This document shows positions 29,682 through 37,792 of a stretch of DNA of 37,792 nucleotides, piece after piece. This stretch comes from Candidatus Bipolaricaulota bacterium (GTDB lineage: Bacteria > Bipolaricaulota > Bipolaricaulia > M55B111). A program made the translations under genes and the position numbers. The stretch lies in contig JAGXLP010000001.1 in assembly GCA_018334615.1 (NCBI GenBank), forward strand, positions 12,476 through 50,267, read 5' to 3'. Each line of letters begins with the position of its first letter. Positions within the stretch are counted from its first letter, which is position 1. Below the pieces are notes generated by a model. It saw only the letters and a list, made by a program, of their open reading frames with translations, was not told the DNA's origin and did not search any database.

Positions 29682-30555
29682 TCCTGGAAAACTGGGAATG
29701 AAACTGGGTGCCCACCTCTCCATCGCCGGAGGAATAGATAAGTCCGCGAACAGGGCAAAAGAGCTGAACGTTAATGCCTTTCAAATTTTCTCCCATAACG
29801 TCCGGTCCTGGAGTACAAGAGATTTGCGAGAAGAGGAAGTGGAGAAGTTTAAGAGAAATAGGGTTGAGTTCGGGATAGAGTACGTAGTGGCTCATACGAG
29901 CTATCTGTTAAACCTGGCTTCGCCAAAAGACGAACTCTGGGAAAAGTCGAAGCGCGGTCTTATTGAGGAAGTAAGGAGGGCCGACAGGCTGGGGATTGCT
30001 GCAATTAATACTCACATAGGCGCTCATACGGGTTCAGGGATTGAGGCGGGGCTAACCAGGCTTACAGAAGCGCTTAAAGAGGTGATAGATTCTGAGCAAC
30101 TCGAGGGGTCCGACGTCCGAATATTGCTGGAAAATACTTCCGGTAGCGGAACGACCCTGGGAGCGAACTTTGCTGAGTTGGGAGAAGTACTCGATGAGTT
30201 AGGTAACCCCGAGCGGTTTGGAATATGTATAGATACCTGTCACGGCTTTGCTGCCGGGTATGACTTCGGCTCCAGGCAGGGGTTGCGAGAGACGCTGGCT
30301 CAGTTCGAGGATAAAGTCGGGCTTGACAATTTAAGGTTGATTCATCTTAATGACTCAGTTGGCGAAAAAGGTTCCAACAAGGACAGACATGCCCACATAG
30401 GTCAGGGTAAAATTGGAGATCGGGGATTTTCCGCCGTAGTAAACGCTCCAGAATTGAGAGAACTTCCATTTATTCTGGAGACTCCAAAAGAGGAGATAGA
30501 TGGGAAGGATGCAGATAGGGTTAATCTGGATAGAGTGATGGAACTGAGAAGCTGA
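29671..30555 (+). CDS. nfo: endonuclease IV (apurinic/apyrimidinic endonuclease)
   Basis: The 294-residue zinc enzyme cuts DNA 5' to abasic sites and removes 3' blocking groups in base-excision repair. The opening KLGAHLSIAGGIDKS and AFQIFSHNVRSW are typical. Zinc and catalytic ligands are in VVAHTSYLLNLASP, NTHIGAHTG, ILLENTSGSG, CIDTCHGFAAGYD, IHLNDS and DRHAHIGQGKIG. The ATG at 29671 overlaps the tatD end; an internal ATG at 29698, which gives the common MKLGAH start, is an alternative. It closes the nnr-tatD-nfo operon. Confidence 0.95.
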   Translation: MSVNPGKLGMKLGAHLSIAGGIDKSANRAKELNVNAFQIFSHNVRSWSTRDLREEEVEKFKRNRVEFGIEYVVAHTSYLLNLASPKDELWEKSKRGLIEEVRRADRLGIAAINTHIGAHTGSGIEAGLTRLTEALKEVIDSEQLEGSDVRILLENTSGSGTTLGANFAELGEVLDELGNPERFGICIDTCHGFAAGYDFGSRQGLRETLAQFEDKVGLDNLRLIHLNDSVGEKGSNKDRHAHIGQGKIGDRGFSAVVNAPELRELPFILETPKEEIDGKDADRVNLDRVMELRS

Positions 30556-30804
30556 GATTCCTTTCCTCTTGCCATTTATTTAGCAGAAACAGGGCCAAAA
30601 GTTGATATTTTTCCTACCTTCTATTAAAATCTTTCAATAGCTAATTGCAACGGAAGCTTGGATTCGATTATTGATTGATATTTGGGCATTGCTTAGGTTT
30701 TCCTGGATTGGAGATAGTATTAACTAGGTCAGGATAATTTTCACTTAATTGGTTAAGGCAATATTCACTACCGTATACCACCATTATGATGGGAGGTATA
30801 GGAT

Positions 30805-31071
30805 ATGGAAATCCTGAAGGTAGCTTCGAGTTCCAATCCTAATTCCGTTGCTGGAGCAATCGCCGGTGCAATAGAAACAGATGGAATAGTCGAAGCCCAC
30901 ACCATAGGTGCGGGTGCGGTAAATCAAACCGTAAAGGCGATCGCAATTGCCCGCCGTTTGCTGGATGGAGGAGAAGAAAATCTAAACGTGATCACTGGAT
31001 TCATAGACCTTGAAATCGAGGGAGAGGAAAAGACCGGAATAAAATTTGTGATAAATCTTACCCGGGAATAG
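30805..31071 (+). CDS. spoVS: stage V sporulation protein S (SpoVS/Alba-like)
   Basis: The 88-residue protein MEILKVASSSNPNSVAGAIA is the canonical SpoVS opening. It continues with GAVNQTVKAIAIARRLL and ends in a strand IKFVINLTRE. SpoVS has an Alba-like fold and influences coat assembly and septation in Bacillus. Homologues also occur in non-sporulating lineages such as Thermus and Thermotogae, so sporulation cannot be concluded. GGGAGGTATAGG before the ATG is a strong site. The 249 bases upstream have no convincing promoter; a weak hairpin with TTTTTT follows near 31060-31095. Confidence 0.95.
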   Translation: MEILKVASSSNPNSVAGAIAGAIETDGIVEAHTIGAGAVNQTVKAIAIARRLLDGGEENLNVITGFIDLEIEGEEKTGIKFVINLTRE

Positions 31072-31157
31072 CTATTGAGCTCGGTTATTTTTTGTCTTCT
31101 CTTCCAGTGACCATACTTTCATAATAACTCCGTAACTTTCCGTATTTTCAATTTGAG

Positions 31158-32804
31158 ATGATCAAGAAAGAAATTAGAAGGGTATTGACTGAAAGATTGG
31201 TAGAACTCGGGTTCAACTTAGATGAAGGGGAACTCGGGGTTGAAGAACCTTCGAACCCTGAGTTTGGAGATTTTGCCTCCAGCATTGCACTCGAGCTCGC
31301 TTCCCGGACTGAAGACTCTTCCCGGGCGTTAGCGGAACGGGTGGCTGAAGGGATATGTAAAGATGACTTTTCCCGTGTTACTGTCGCGGGCCCCGGATTT
31401 ATAAACTTTGACCTCTCGCCCTCACTAATTATCGATAGCTTGAACCGTCTACTTTCCAGCTCGAGCCCTCTAGATGAATTTCCGGACTCGATCGGTAAAA
31501 GTATTCAGATAGAATTTGTCTCCTCTAATCCAACAGGTCCGCTGACCGTGGGGCACTGCAGACAGGCCGTGCTGGGAGATGTCCTCGCATCTTTATACAG
31601 TCGCCTTGGCTACGATGTGGAAACGGAGTACTACTTTAACGATGAGGGCAGACAGATGGATATACTCGCCTCGACTCTCTGGGCTCGATACAGTCAGTCG
31701 CTAGGTGAGGAGGTGGAAATTCCCGAGGATGGCTATAAGGGCGAATACCTGATAGATATTGGAGAAGACTTAGCCGAGGAATACGGTGATGAATACTTAA
31801 CCTGGAATGACGATACGGCGGCCTTTTTCAAAAATAAGGGATTAGAAAGAATGATAAGGAGAATAAAAGAGGATCTCTCTCTGGTCGGGGTGGAATTTGA
31901 TAACTGGTTTCGAGAATCCAGTCTTCACGAAAAAGGGGAAGTTGATGAGGTTATAAATGTGCTTCGGGAGAAGGACGGAACCTACGAAAAAGATGGGGCG
32001 GTCTGGCTCAAAGCGGAAGAGGAAGGGGCACCCCAGGACGTGGTACTCGTAAAAAGTAGCGGGGAACCGACCTATCTCCTGCCCGATATTGCCTATCATC
32101 TGGATAAATTTGAACGGGGTTACGACCAGGCGTTGGTTCTTCTGGGTGCCGATCATCAAAGGCACGTGGAAAACATGAAAGCGGGGTTGAGCAAGCTTGG
32201 TTTACCTCCGGATTTTTATCAGGCGCTCATTAATCAATTCGTAAGCCTTTCCGCCGAGGGAGAAGTGAAAAAGATGTCCACTCGAGAGGGAGAATTTGTA
32301 ACGTTGAAGAGCCTGGTGGAAGACCTCGGTAAGGACGTAGTTCGTTACTTCATGGCTGCGCGGAAACCGGAGAGCCACCTGGAGTTCGATTACGAGCTGG
32401 CAAAAGAGGAGTCGATGGATAACCCAGTTTATTACCTTCAGTACGCCCATACGAGAATTGCTAGCATTTTCCGCAAATCGGACAGGGTAAACCTTGAAGG
32501 GAAATTTGAGCTGGAGGATTTGAATCTGAGCAGACTGGGAGAACCTGAAGAACAAGAATTGATGAAAAAACTGGATAAGTTTCCCGAAATAGTAGAGATC
32601 GCTGCCGAGGATTATGCGCCCCATTACCTTATTAGTTACGGTGAGAAACTATCTTCTCTCTTTCACAAGTTCTACAACAAATACAGGGTTTTGACTGATG
32701 ACGAAGAGCTCGGCGCGGCAAGGCTGGGGTTATGTAAGGGTGTCCAGATGGTATTGGGTGAACTACTGGAAATCCTGGGTGTCTCAACGCCGAAGGAAAT
32801 GTAA
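31158..32804 (+). CDS. argS: arginyl-tRNA synthetase
   Basis: The 548-residue class I synthetase has an N-terminal Add1 domain (about 1-90) with EFGDFASSIALELA. The catalytic domain has FVSSNPTGPLTVGHCRQ, in which the HIGH signature is TVGH (130-133), and KKMSTREG as the KMSKS loop. The C-terminal anticodon-binding domain contains YYLQYAHTRIASIFRK. The first His of HIGH is Thr here; other ArgRS carry variants, so activity is likely but this is worth noting. No good Shine-Dalgarno precedes the ATG, only TTGAG. ftsY follows after 28 bases and ppdK after that, an apparent operon. Confidence 0.96.
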   Translation: MIKKEIRRVLTERLVELGFNLDEGELGVEEPSNPEFGDFASSIALELASRTEDSSRALAERVAEGICKDDFSRVTVAGPGFINFDLSPSLIIDSLNRLLSSSSPLDEFPDSIGKSIQIEFVSSNPTGPLTVGHCRQAVLGDVLASLYSRLGYDVETEYYFNDEGRQMDILASTLWARYSQSLGEEVEIPEDGYKGEYLIDIGEDLAEEYGDEYLTWNDDTAAFFKNKGLERMIRRIKEDLSLVGVEFDNWFRESSLHEKGEVDEVINVLREKDGTYEKDGAVWLKAEEEGAPQDVVLVKSSGEPTYLLPDIAYHLDKFERGYDQALVLLGADHQRHVENMKAGLSKLGLPPDFYQALINQFVSLSAEGEVKKMSTREGEFVTLKSLVEDLGKDVVRYFMAARKPESHLEFDYELAKEESMDNPVYYLQYAHTRIASIFRKSDRVNLEGKFELEDLNLSRLGEPEEQELMKKLDKFPEIVEIAAEDYAPHYLISYGEKLSSLFHKFYNKYRVLTDDEELGAARLGLCKGVQMVLGELLEILGVSTPKEM

Positions 32805-32832
32805 GTATGTTTATCCGGGGGTATTTCGCTGA

Positions 32833-33744
32833 ATGAGCTGGTTTGACAGGTTAAAGCAGGGATTAAAGAAAACACGAAAGAACTTAATTGGCCGCGTTGA
32901 AAGTGTAATCCGTAGTTACAAAACAATAGAACCCGGACTGTTTGATGAAATAGAAGAACTCCTGGTAACTGCTGACATCGGAGTTAATACGGCAATGGAG
33001 ATAATTGACCGGGTAAAAGAGAGAATTGAAGAGGAAGACGAGACCGACCCGGGCAGAGTCAAAGATCTTTTGAAGGATGAACTAAAGGCCCGGTTGGCGA
33101 GCGCCGAAGAAGGATTACACCTGCGTGAGGATGGACTCACAGTGATGTTAATGATGGGGGTAAACGGGTCTGGTAAGACGACCACGATAGCTAAAATAGG
33201 GCAGAAGTTTATTTCGGAAGGTAAAGACGTCGTCTTTGCCGCCTCCGACACCTTCAGGGCTGCGGCAATAGAACAGCTTGAGTTATGGGCTAAAAGGGTC
33301 GGGGCAACCCCGATAAGCCACGAGATTGGTGCGGATCCTTCCGCCGTTGCCTATGATGCGCTGGAATATTCTGTTAACAATGGAGCCGACCTGCTGTTGA
33401 TCGATACGGCAGGCAGGTTACAGACCAAACATAACCTGATGGAAGAGTTGAAAAAAATAAATCGGGTCGTCGCAAAGAAACTGGATCGCCCCATTGACGA
33501 GAAGTTGCTCACTATAGATGCAACTAACGGCCAGAATGGCGTGTCTCAGGCGGAAAAGTTCGACGAGGCGATAGGTCTTACTGGACTCATAATAACCAAG
33601 CTGGATGGAACCGGTAAAGGTGGCGTGATCTTTCAGATAGTCGATGAGTTTTCCGCACCGATCAAGTTAATTGGTGTCGGAGAGTCCGAGAAAGATTTAC
33701 ACCAATTTGACAGGGAAGAATTTGTTGAAGCGTTGTTCAGATAG
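32833..33744 (+). CDS. ftsY: signal recognition particle receptor FtsY
   Basis: The 303-residue GTPase docks SRP-ribosome complexes at the membrane. The N-terminus MSWFDRLKQGLKKTRKNL is an amphipathic membrane-targeting helix without the long acidic A domain of E. coli. The N domain (about 18-100) and G domain follow, with G1 GVNGSGKTT, the insertion-box DTFRAAAIEQL, G3 DTAGR, G4 TKLDGTGKGG and the end GVGESEKDL. The partner SRP RNA gene is at 5841-6109. GGGGG lies upstream of the ATG. It sits between argS and ppdK with short gaps. Confidence 0.98.
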   Translation: MSWFDRLKQGLKKTRKNLIGRVESVIRSYKTIEPGLFDEIEELLVTADIGVNTAMEIIDRVKERIEEEDETDPGRVKDLLKDELKARLASAEEGLHLREDGLTVMLMMGVNGSGKTTTIAKIGQKFISEGKDVVFAASDTFRAAAIEQLELWAKRVGATPISHEIGADPSAVAYDALEYSVNNGADLLLIDTAGRLQTKHNLMEELKKINRVVAKKLDRPIDEKLLTIDATNGQNGVSQAEKFDEAIGLTGLIITKLDGTGKGGVIFQIVDEFSAPIKLIGVGESEKDLHQFDREEFVEALFR

Positions 33745-33780
33745 ATTTTGCACTTCTTAGAATTAACGGGAGGTTAATTT

Positions 33781-36399
33781 ATGGATTACGTGTATTTCTT
33801 TGGTGGTGGAGAGGCTGATGGCTCAGAAGACCTGAAAGATATTCTCGGGGGTAAAGGTGCTAATCTGGCTGAGATGACCAATATAGGTATACCAGTCCCC
33901 TCGGGATTTACGATTTCCGCAGAAGTCTGCCAGTATTATTACCGGCACGATGAAGAGTACCCGGAAGATCTAGAGAATGAGGTTGAACGGAACCTTAAGC
34001 GTCTGGAGGAAGTGAATGACAAGGAGTTTGGCGATTCGGATGATCCGTTGTTGCTATCGATCAGATCAGGCGCCGCGGTTTCGATGCCGGGGATGATGGA
34101 TACAGTTTTGAACGTCGGCCTGAACGAAAATACTCTGGAAGGGCTCGTAGAAAGGACGGGAAACCCTAGATTTGCCTGGGATTCTTATCGCCGGCTGATA
34201 CAGATGTACGGAGAGGTAGTTAAAGGTATTGAGGCCAGAGAATTCGACCTGGCACTTGAAAAGATTAAAGAAGAAAAAGGTGTCGAGAACGATACCGAGC
34301 TTACCGTTGACGACCTGAAAGAAGTCGTCGATAAGTTTAATGAGATTTACACCGAAAACCTGAATGAGGAGTTTCCTACAGAACCCAGAGAACAGCTCTG
34401 GGGGGCGATTGACGCCGTATTTGGTTCCTGGAACAACCCGAGAGCTAAGAAGTACCGTGAGATAAACGACCTTCCTGATGACGCTCTGGGAACTGCGGTC
34501 AATGTACAGACCATGGTATTTGGAAATACTGGAAAGAACTCCGCCACTGGCGTTGCTTTTACCAGAAACCCCTCGACTGGAGAGAAGAAACGGTACGGTG
34601 AGTACCTGAAGAACGCTCAGGGTGAGGACGTCGTTGCCGGCGTAAGGACGCCAAAAGATATTAAGACTTTGCAGGATGAGATGCCCGAAGCATGGGAAGA
34701 GTTGGAAGAGATATTCCAGAAACTTGAAGAGCACTATAAGGATGTTCAAGACGTTGAGTTTACCATTGAAAATTCAGATCTTTATATGCTTCAGACCCGA
34801 ACGGGCAAGCGAACCGCAAAAGCCGCGGTAAAAATCGCAGTGGATATGGCCCAGGAAGGCTTGATCGATAAGGAGACCGCCATTGGTCGTATAGATCCAG
34901 AGACTCTGGATCAGCTGTTACATCCCTCGTTTAGTGAGGAAGCGGAGAAAGAGGTCCTCGCCAACGGTATTAACGCGTCGCCAGGCGCTGCTGTGGGGAA
35001 AGTTGTATTTACTGCCGGTGAAGCGGTAGAAAAGAGAGATAATGGAGAGAAGGTAATCCTGGTTAGAACTGAAACTTCGCCGGAAGACATAGACGGACTG
35101 GAAGCGGCGGAAGGGGTGCTTACTTCAAGAGGAGGCATGACCTCCCATGCCGCCGTCGTGGCAAGAGGCATGGGCAAGCCCGCTGTTGCAGGATGTGGCG
35201 CTCTGGAAATTGATTACGAAGCAAAAGAATTTCAAGTTGATGGAAGTACGGTGAAAGAAGGTGATTATATATCTATCGACGGTACGACCGGTGATGTAAT
35301 GCTGGGGCAAGTACCGACGGTCGAGCCAAAGATGGGAGAGAGCTTCCGGACGTTGATGAAATGGGCAGACGGGGTTCGAAAGCTTGGAGTAAGGACGAAC
35401 GCCGATACCCCCGAGGATGCCGGAAAAGCCAGGGATTACGGGGCAGAAGGAGTTGGTCTCTGTCGGACCGAGCACATGTTCTTTGGTGACGAGCGACTAC
35501 CTTATATTCGGCAAACGATAATGGCGGAGGATCGTGAGGATCGTGAGCAATACCTATCCGAACTGGCTAAATTTCAAAAAGAAGACTTCGAGGGTATTCT
35601 AGAAGAGATGGAAGGTTTGCCAGTGATGATTCGGCTATTAGATCCTCCTCTTCACGAGTTCCTCCCGGATTCGAAAGAAGAAGTTGAGGAGTTTGCCTCA
35701 AAGGCGGGCAAACCCCCGCAGGAGGTGACGGACAAGCTGGAGGAGCTTGAGGAATTTAACCCGATGCTCGGTCACCGTGGATGCAGGCTTGGAATAACTA
35801 TGCCCGAAATATACGAGATGCAGGTAGGAGCCATAATTCGGGCAGCCGTAAACCTGCGAGAAGATGGGGTAGATGCCCTTCCCAAGATCATGGTTCCCCT
35901 TGTTGGTGAACCGCAAGAAATGAAGCAGGTAAGGAATTCTATTGAGAAAAAGGCCGATGAAGTTTTGAGCTCTCTCAATTCCGATCTCGACTACGAGATA
36001 GGGACCATGATAGAAATTCCCAGAGCCTGTCTTCTGGCTGACGAGATAGCTGAGGACGCCGATTTCTTCTCGTTTGGGACCAACGACCTGACTCAGTTGA
36101 CTTTTGGCTATAGCAGAGACGATGCCGGTAAATTTCTTGATGAGTACCTGAAAAAGGAAATCCTGGAGAAGAACCCATTTGAAACCCTTGACGATAAGGG
36201 CGTGGCTAAATTGATGGAAACCGGTACCGAGCTGGGGAGAAGCGCTAACCCAAACCTCTCGGTAGGTATATGTGGCGAGCAGGGAGGGGACCCGGATTCG
36301 ATAGAAGTAGCCAGAGAAATCGGTCTTGATTATGTAAGTGCTTCTCCATTCAGGGTTCCGATTGCCCGGTTGGCCGCTGCTCAGATGGAGCTAGATTAG
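33781..36399 (+). CDS. ppdK: pyruvate, phosphate dikinase
   Basis: The 872-residue enzyme interconverts pyruvate, ATP and Pi with PEP, AMP and PPi. The nucleotide-binding domain starts with GGKGANLAEMTNIGIPVPSG. The swivelling His domain carries H456 in GGMTSHAAVVARGMG. The PEP/pyruvate barrel has C831 in SVGICGEQGG. Both residues are at nearly the positions of the Clostridium symbiosum enzyme (455 and 831), so it is complete and probably active. ACGGGAGGTTAAT precedes the ATG. It is the last gene of argS-ftsY-ppdK and is followed by a terminator. Reversible PEP formation fits a fermentative or anaerobic metabolism. Confidence 0.97.
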   Translation: MDYVYFFGGGEADGSEDLKDILGGKGANLAEMTNIGIPVPSGFTISAEVCQYYYRHDEEYPEDLENEVERNLKRLEEVNDKEFGDSDDPLLLSIRSGAAVSMPGMMDTVLNVGLNENTLEGLVERTGNPRFAWDSYRRLIQMYGEVVKGIEAREFDLALEKIKEEKGVENDTELTVDDLKEVVDKFNEIYTENLNEEFPTEPREQLWGAIDAVFGSWNNPRAKKYREINDLPDDALGTAVNVQTMVFGNTGKNSATGVAFTRNPSTGEKKRYGEYLKNAQGEDVVAGVRTPKDIKTLQDEMPEAWEELEEIFQKLEEHYKDVQDVEFTIENSDLYMLQTRTGKRTAKAAVKIAVDMAQEGLIDKETAIGRIDPETLDQLLHPSFSEEAEKEVLANGINASPGAAVGKVVFTAGEAVEKRDNGEKVILVRTETSPEDIDGLEAAEGVLTSRGGMTSHAAVVARGMGKPAVAGCGALEIDYEAKEFQVDGSTVKEGDYISIDGTTGDVMLGQVPTVEPKMGESFRTLMKWADGVRKLGVRTNADTPEDAGKARDYGAEGVGLCRTEHMFFGDERLPYIRQTIMAEDREDREQYLSELAKFQKEDFEGILEEMEGLPVMIRLLDPPLHEFLPDSKEEVEEFASKAGKPPQEVTDKLEELEEFNPMLGHRGCRLGITMPEIYEMQVGAIIRAAVNLREDGVDALPKIMVPLVGEPQEMKQVRNSIEKKADEVLSSLNSDLDYEIGTMIEIPRACLLADEIAEDADFFSFGTNDLTQLTFGYSRDDAGKFLDEYLKKEILEKNPFETLDDKGVAKLMETGTELGRSANPNLSVGICGEQGGDPDSIEVAREIGLDYVSASPFRVPIARLAAAQMELD

Positions 36400-36429
36400 G
36401 ACTCCGAGTAAAATTAACAGGGTTTTGAT

Positions 36430-36462
36430 AAGGAGGGGTCCTAGGCGGTCCCCTCCTTTTTT
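36430..36462 (+). terminator. Rho-independent terminator of argS-ftsY-ppdK
   Basis: AAGGAGGGG (36430-36438) and CCCCTCCTT (36450-36458) with an 11-base loop, followed by T residues to 36462. It is about 30 bases after the ppdK stop. Confidence 0.9.
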
Positions 36463-36479
36463 CGTTTAACCAAACCTTG

Positions 36480-36549
36480 CCGAGAAAGTCACGTCCCCTG
36501 GAGCGGGGTTATTGACGTGGAGAAAAAATTCGAGGGAATCTCTTCTCGG
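36480..36549. repeat. nested inverted repeats after the aminotransferase gene
   Basis: Outer arms CCGAGAA (36480-36486) and TTCTCGG (36543-36549) enclose CACGTC/GACGTG (36490-36495, 36514-36519) and a CCCC/GGGG core. It lies between two convergent genes and may help to stop minus-strand transcription, but no T-run is present. Confidence 0.4.
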
Positions 36550-36589
36550 TGACCCTTTGTAGTTGAATAGGTCCAACCTCTAGTCGGGG

Positions 36590-37792
36590 TTATTTTTGGG
36601 TAATAGGACTCAATTCGCTTTCCATTACCTTTCCCAGACGTCTTATACCTTCTTTTATTTCCTCCGGACTCAAAAGAGAGTAGGAAAGTCGTAGCGTATT
36701 CCTTCCTCCATCGTTTACGTAAAAATGATGGCCGGGAACGAAGGCGACTTTTTCCTCCAGTGCCCTGTCGAATAACAAGTCTACATCCTGGCCTTCCGGT
36801 AAAGTCACCCAGATAAATAAGCCTCCGTTTGGCTCGGTCCAGGTTATCTCTTCAGGAAAAGAACGCGCCATTTCATCCAGCATGGCATCGCGGTTTTCTT
36901 TGTAATAGCCCCTAAGTCCCTTTAGGTGTTCTGAGAGGTCGTTATTTGCCAACCAATCGGCGGCTATCCATTGCGTAGTGGTTGAAGTACAGAGGTCGGT
37001 GGACTGTTTCATTTTCACCATTTCCTGAAGCAACTTTTCTGGCCCCACCGTTACGGCAAGCCTCATTCCGGAGGAAAGTATCTTGGATAAGGAGGTGACG
37101 GTAATTACTCTTTCCGACACGTCGTAGGTACTAATTGGTGGTTTGAAGTCGCCGGAGAACCGAACTCCGAAGTAAGGCGTGTCTTCTACAATGAGTAAGT
37201 CATGTTTCTCTGCAATCCGAGTCAGTCTCTCGCGCTTACTCTCACTCAATGTGACCCCGGTCGGATTTTGGAAATCCGGGATTACGTAGATGAACTTGGA
37301 ATTCTTCCCGGCTTTCTTTGTCTCTTTGATTTTTTCTTCAAGGACGCCAAGATCCATTCCGTCATCTTGAATTGGAATCCCGACCTGCTCTGATTGGAAG
37401 CTGGAAAACGCCTGGACTGCACCAAGGTAAGTCGGAAGTCCGCAAAAAACGACATCGCCGGGATCGATAAATGCCTTACAGACGAGATCGATTGCCTGCT
37501 GAGAGGAGTTAGTTGAGATAATATTTTTCAGCTCAAAGTCCATGCCAAACGACAAGAGCCAATTCATCATTTCCTCTCGAAATTCCTCTACTCCCTCGGT
37601 AGTCCCGTACTGAAGGGACTTCCGGTAATTATTACTTATTTGACGAGCCGCGGATTCCGACAATCCCTTGCTGGGAAACGTCTCTGGCTTTGGCAATCCC
37701 CCGGCAAAAGAGATCACTTCGGACTGCTGGGTGTATTTTAATACCTCCCGAATGGCGGACCTTCCTGTATTTCTTGCTCGTTCTGATAAAAA
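36590..37792 (-). CDS. PLP-dependent aminotransferase (2-aminoadipate/LysN type), 5' end beyond window
   Basis: The fold type I aminotransferase has FAGGLPKPETFP, LQYGTTEGVEEFRE, STNSSQQAIDLV, PDFQNPTGVTLS, the PLP lysine in TSLSKILSSGMRLAV and GGLFIWVTLP. These place it in the MocR-like / 2-aminoadipate transaminase / multi-substrate group; the true amino donor cannot be read from sequence. The frame continues to the right edge: the 25 codons from 37792 encode FLSERARNTGRS and then IREVLKYTQQSEV, the normal N-terminus of this family. So the GTG at 37715 is internal, and the start codon lies outside the window by probably only a few residues. 401 codons are visible. Confidence 0.92.
   Translation of the reverse strand, partial: FLSERARNTGRSAIREVLKYTQQSEVISFAGGLPKPETFPSKGLSESAARQISNNYRKSLQYGTTEGVEEFREEMMNWLLSFGMDFELKNIISTNSSQQAIDLVCKAFIDPGDVVFCGLPTYLGAVQAFSSFQSEQVGIPIQDDGMDLGVLEEKIKETKKAGKNSKFIYVIPDFQNPTGVTLSESKRERLTRIAEKHDLLIVEDTPYFGVRFSGDFKPPISTYDVSERVITVTSLSKILSSGMRLAVTVGPEKLLQEMVKMKQSTDLCTSTTTQWIAADWLANNDLSEHLKGLRGYYKENRDAMLDEMARSFPEEITWTEPNGGLFIWVTLPEGQDVDLLFDRALEEKVAFVPGHHFYVNDGGRNTLRLSYSLLSPEEIKEGIRRLGKVMESELSPITQK

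Noticed and set aside
30556..30804. Sigma-H or vegetative promoter for spoVS
   Set aside because: No -35/-10 pair with acceptable spacing was found by eye.

Overview
This window is a stretch of bacterial core chromosome. No phage, plasmid, CRISPR array or insertion-sequence transposase is visible. Bacterial hallmarks are a sigma-70 factor, GroES-GroEL under a CIRCE operator, a large SRP RNA with an Alu-type domain, FtsY, SpoVS and PPDK. RtcB, archease, a 2',3'-cyclic phosphodiesterase and a PIN-ATPase-KH protein are families also common in archaea. SpoVS plus the Bacillus/Clostridium-like tRNA-Ser/SRP RNA arrangement suggest a Firmicutes-like or deep-branching, probably anaerobic lineage (ferrous-iron uptake, PPDK). 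The species cannot be named from the sequence alone. Start codons include several TTG and GTG.

Layout, left to right. At 1-3.2 kb, on +, are a membrane-anchored YvcK/CofD-like protein and a PIN-ATPase-KH protein. At 3.3-6.2 kb, on -, lies an apparent RNA cluster: tRNA-Ser(GGA), SRP RNA, thpR, archease and rtcB. Next come topA (-), a secreted lamin-tail protein (+), an RpoD-like sigma factor (-), a patatin-like phospholipase (-) and groES-groEL (-) with a CIRCE and a clear promoter. At 14.0-17.6 kb, on -, is an envelope module of htrA followed by a response regulator and a histidine kinase, and then a Ca2+-type P-ATPase (17.8-20.4 kb, -).

At 20.5-23.9 kb, on -, is a seven-gene ferrous-iron operon: DtxR-family regulator, two FeoA, FeoB split into a GTPase gene and a membrane gene, an unknown membrane protein and a FeoC-like Fe-S helix-turn-helix protein. 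It has a good promoter and an inverted repeat next to the first start codon. A structured non-coding stretch (24.0-24.25 kb) holds two GC-rich hairpins and a roughly 123-bp element with 16-bp terminal inverted repeats. An hsp20 gene follows with a strong promoter and a CIRCE-like palindrome. After it come a small HTH/coiled-coil protein with a FtsY-like amphipathic tail, a PiT-family permease, nnrE-nnrD fusion/tatD/nfo, spoVS, argS-ftsY-ppdK, and, running off the right edge, a PLP aminotransferase.

Most of the window is housekeeping. The features most worth a second look are the RNA-repair genes downstream of tRNA/SRP RNA, the split FeoB with its companion membrane protein, the CIRCE-like hsp20 operator, and the small protein that looks like a membrane-tethered DNA binder.
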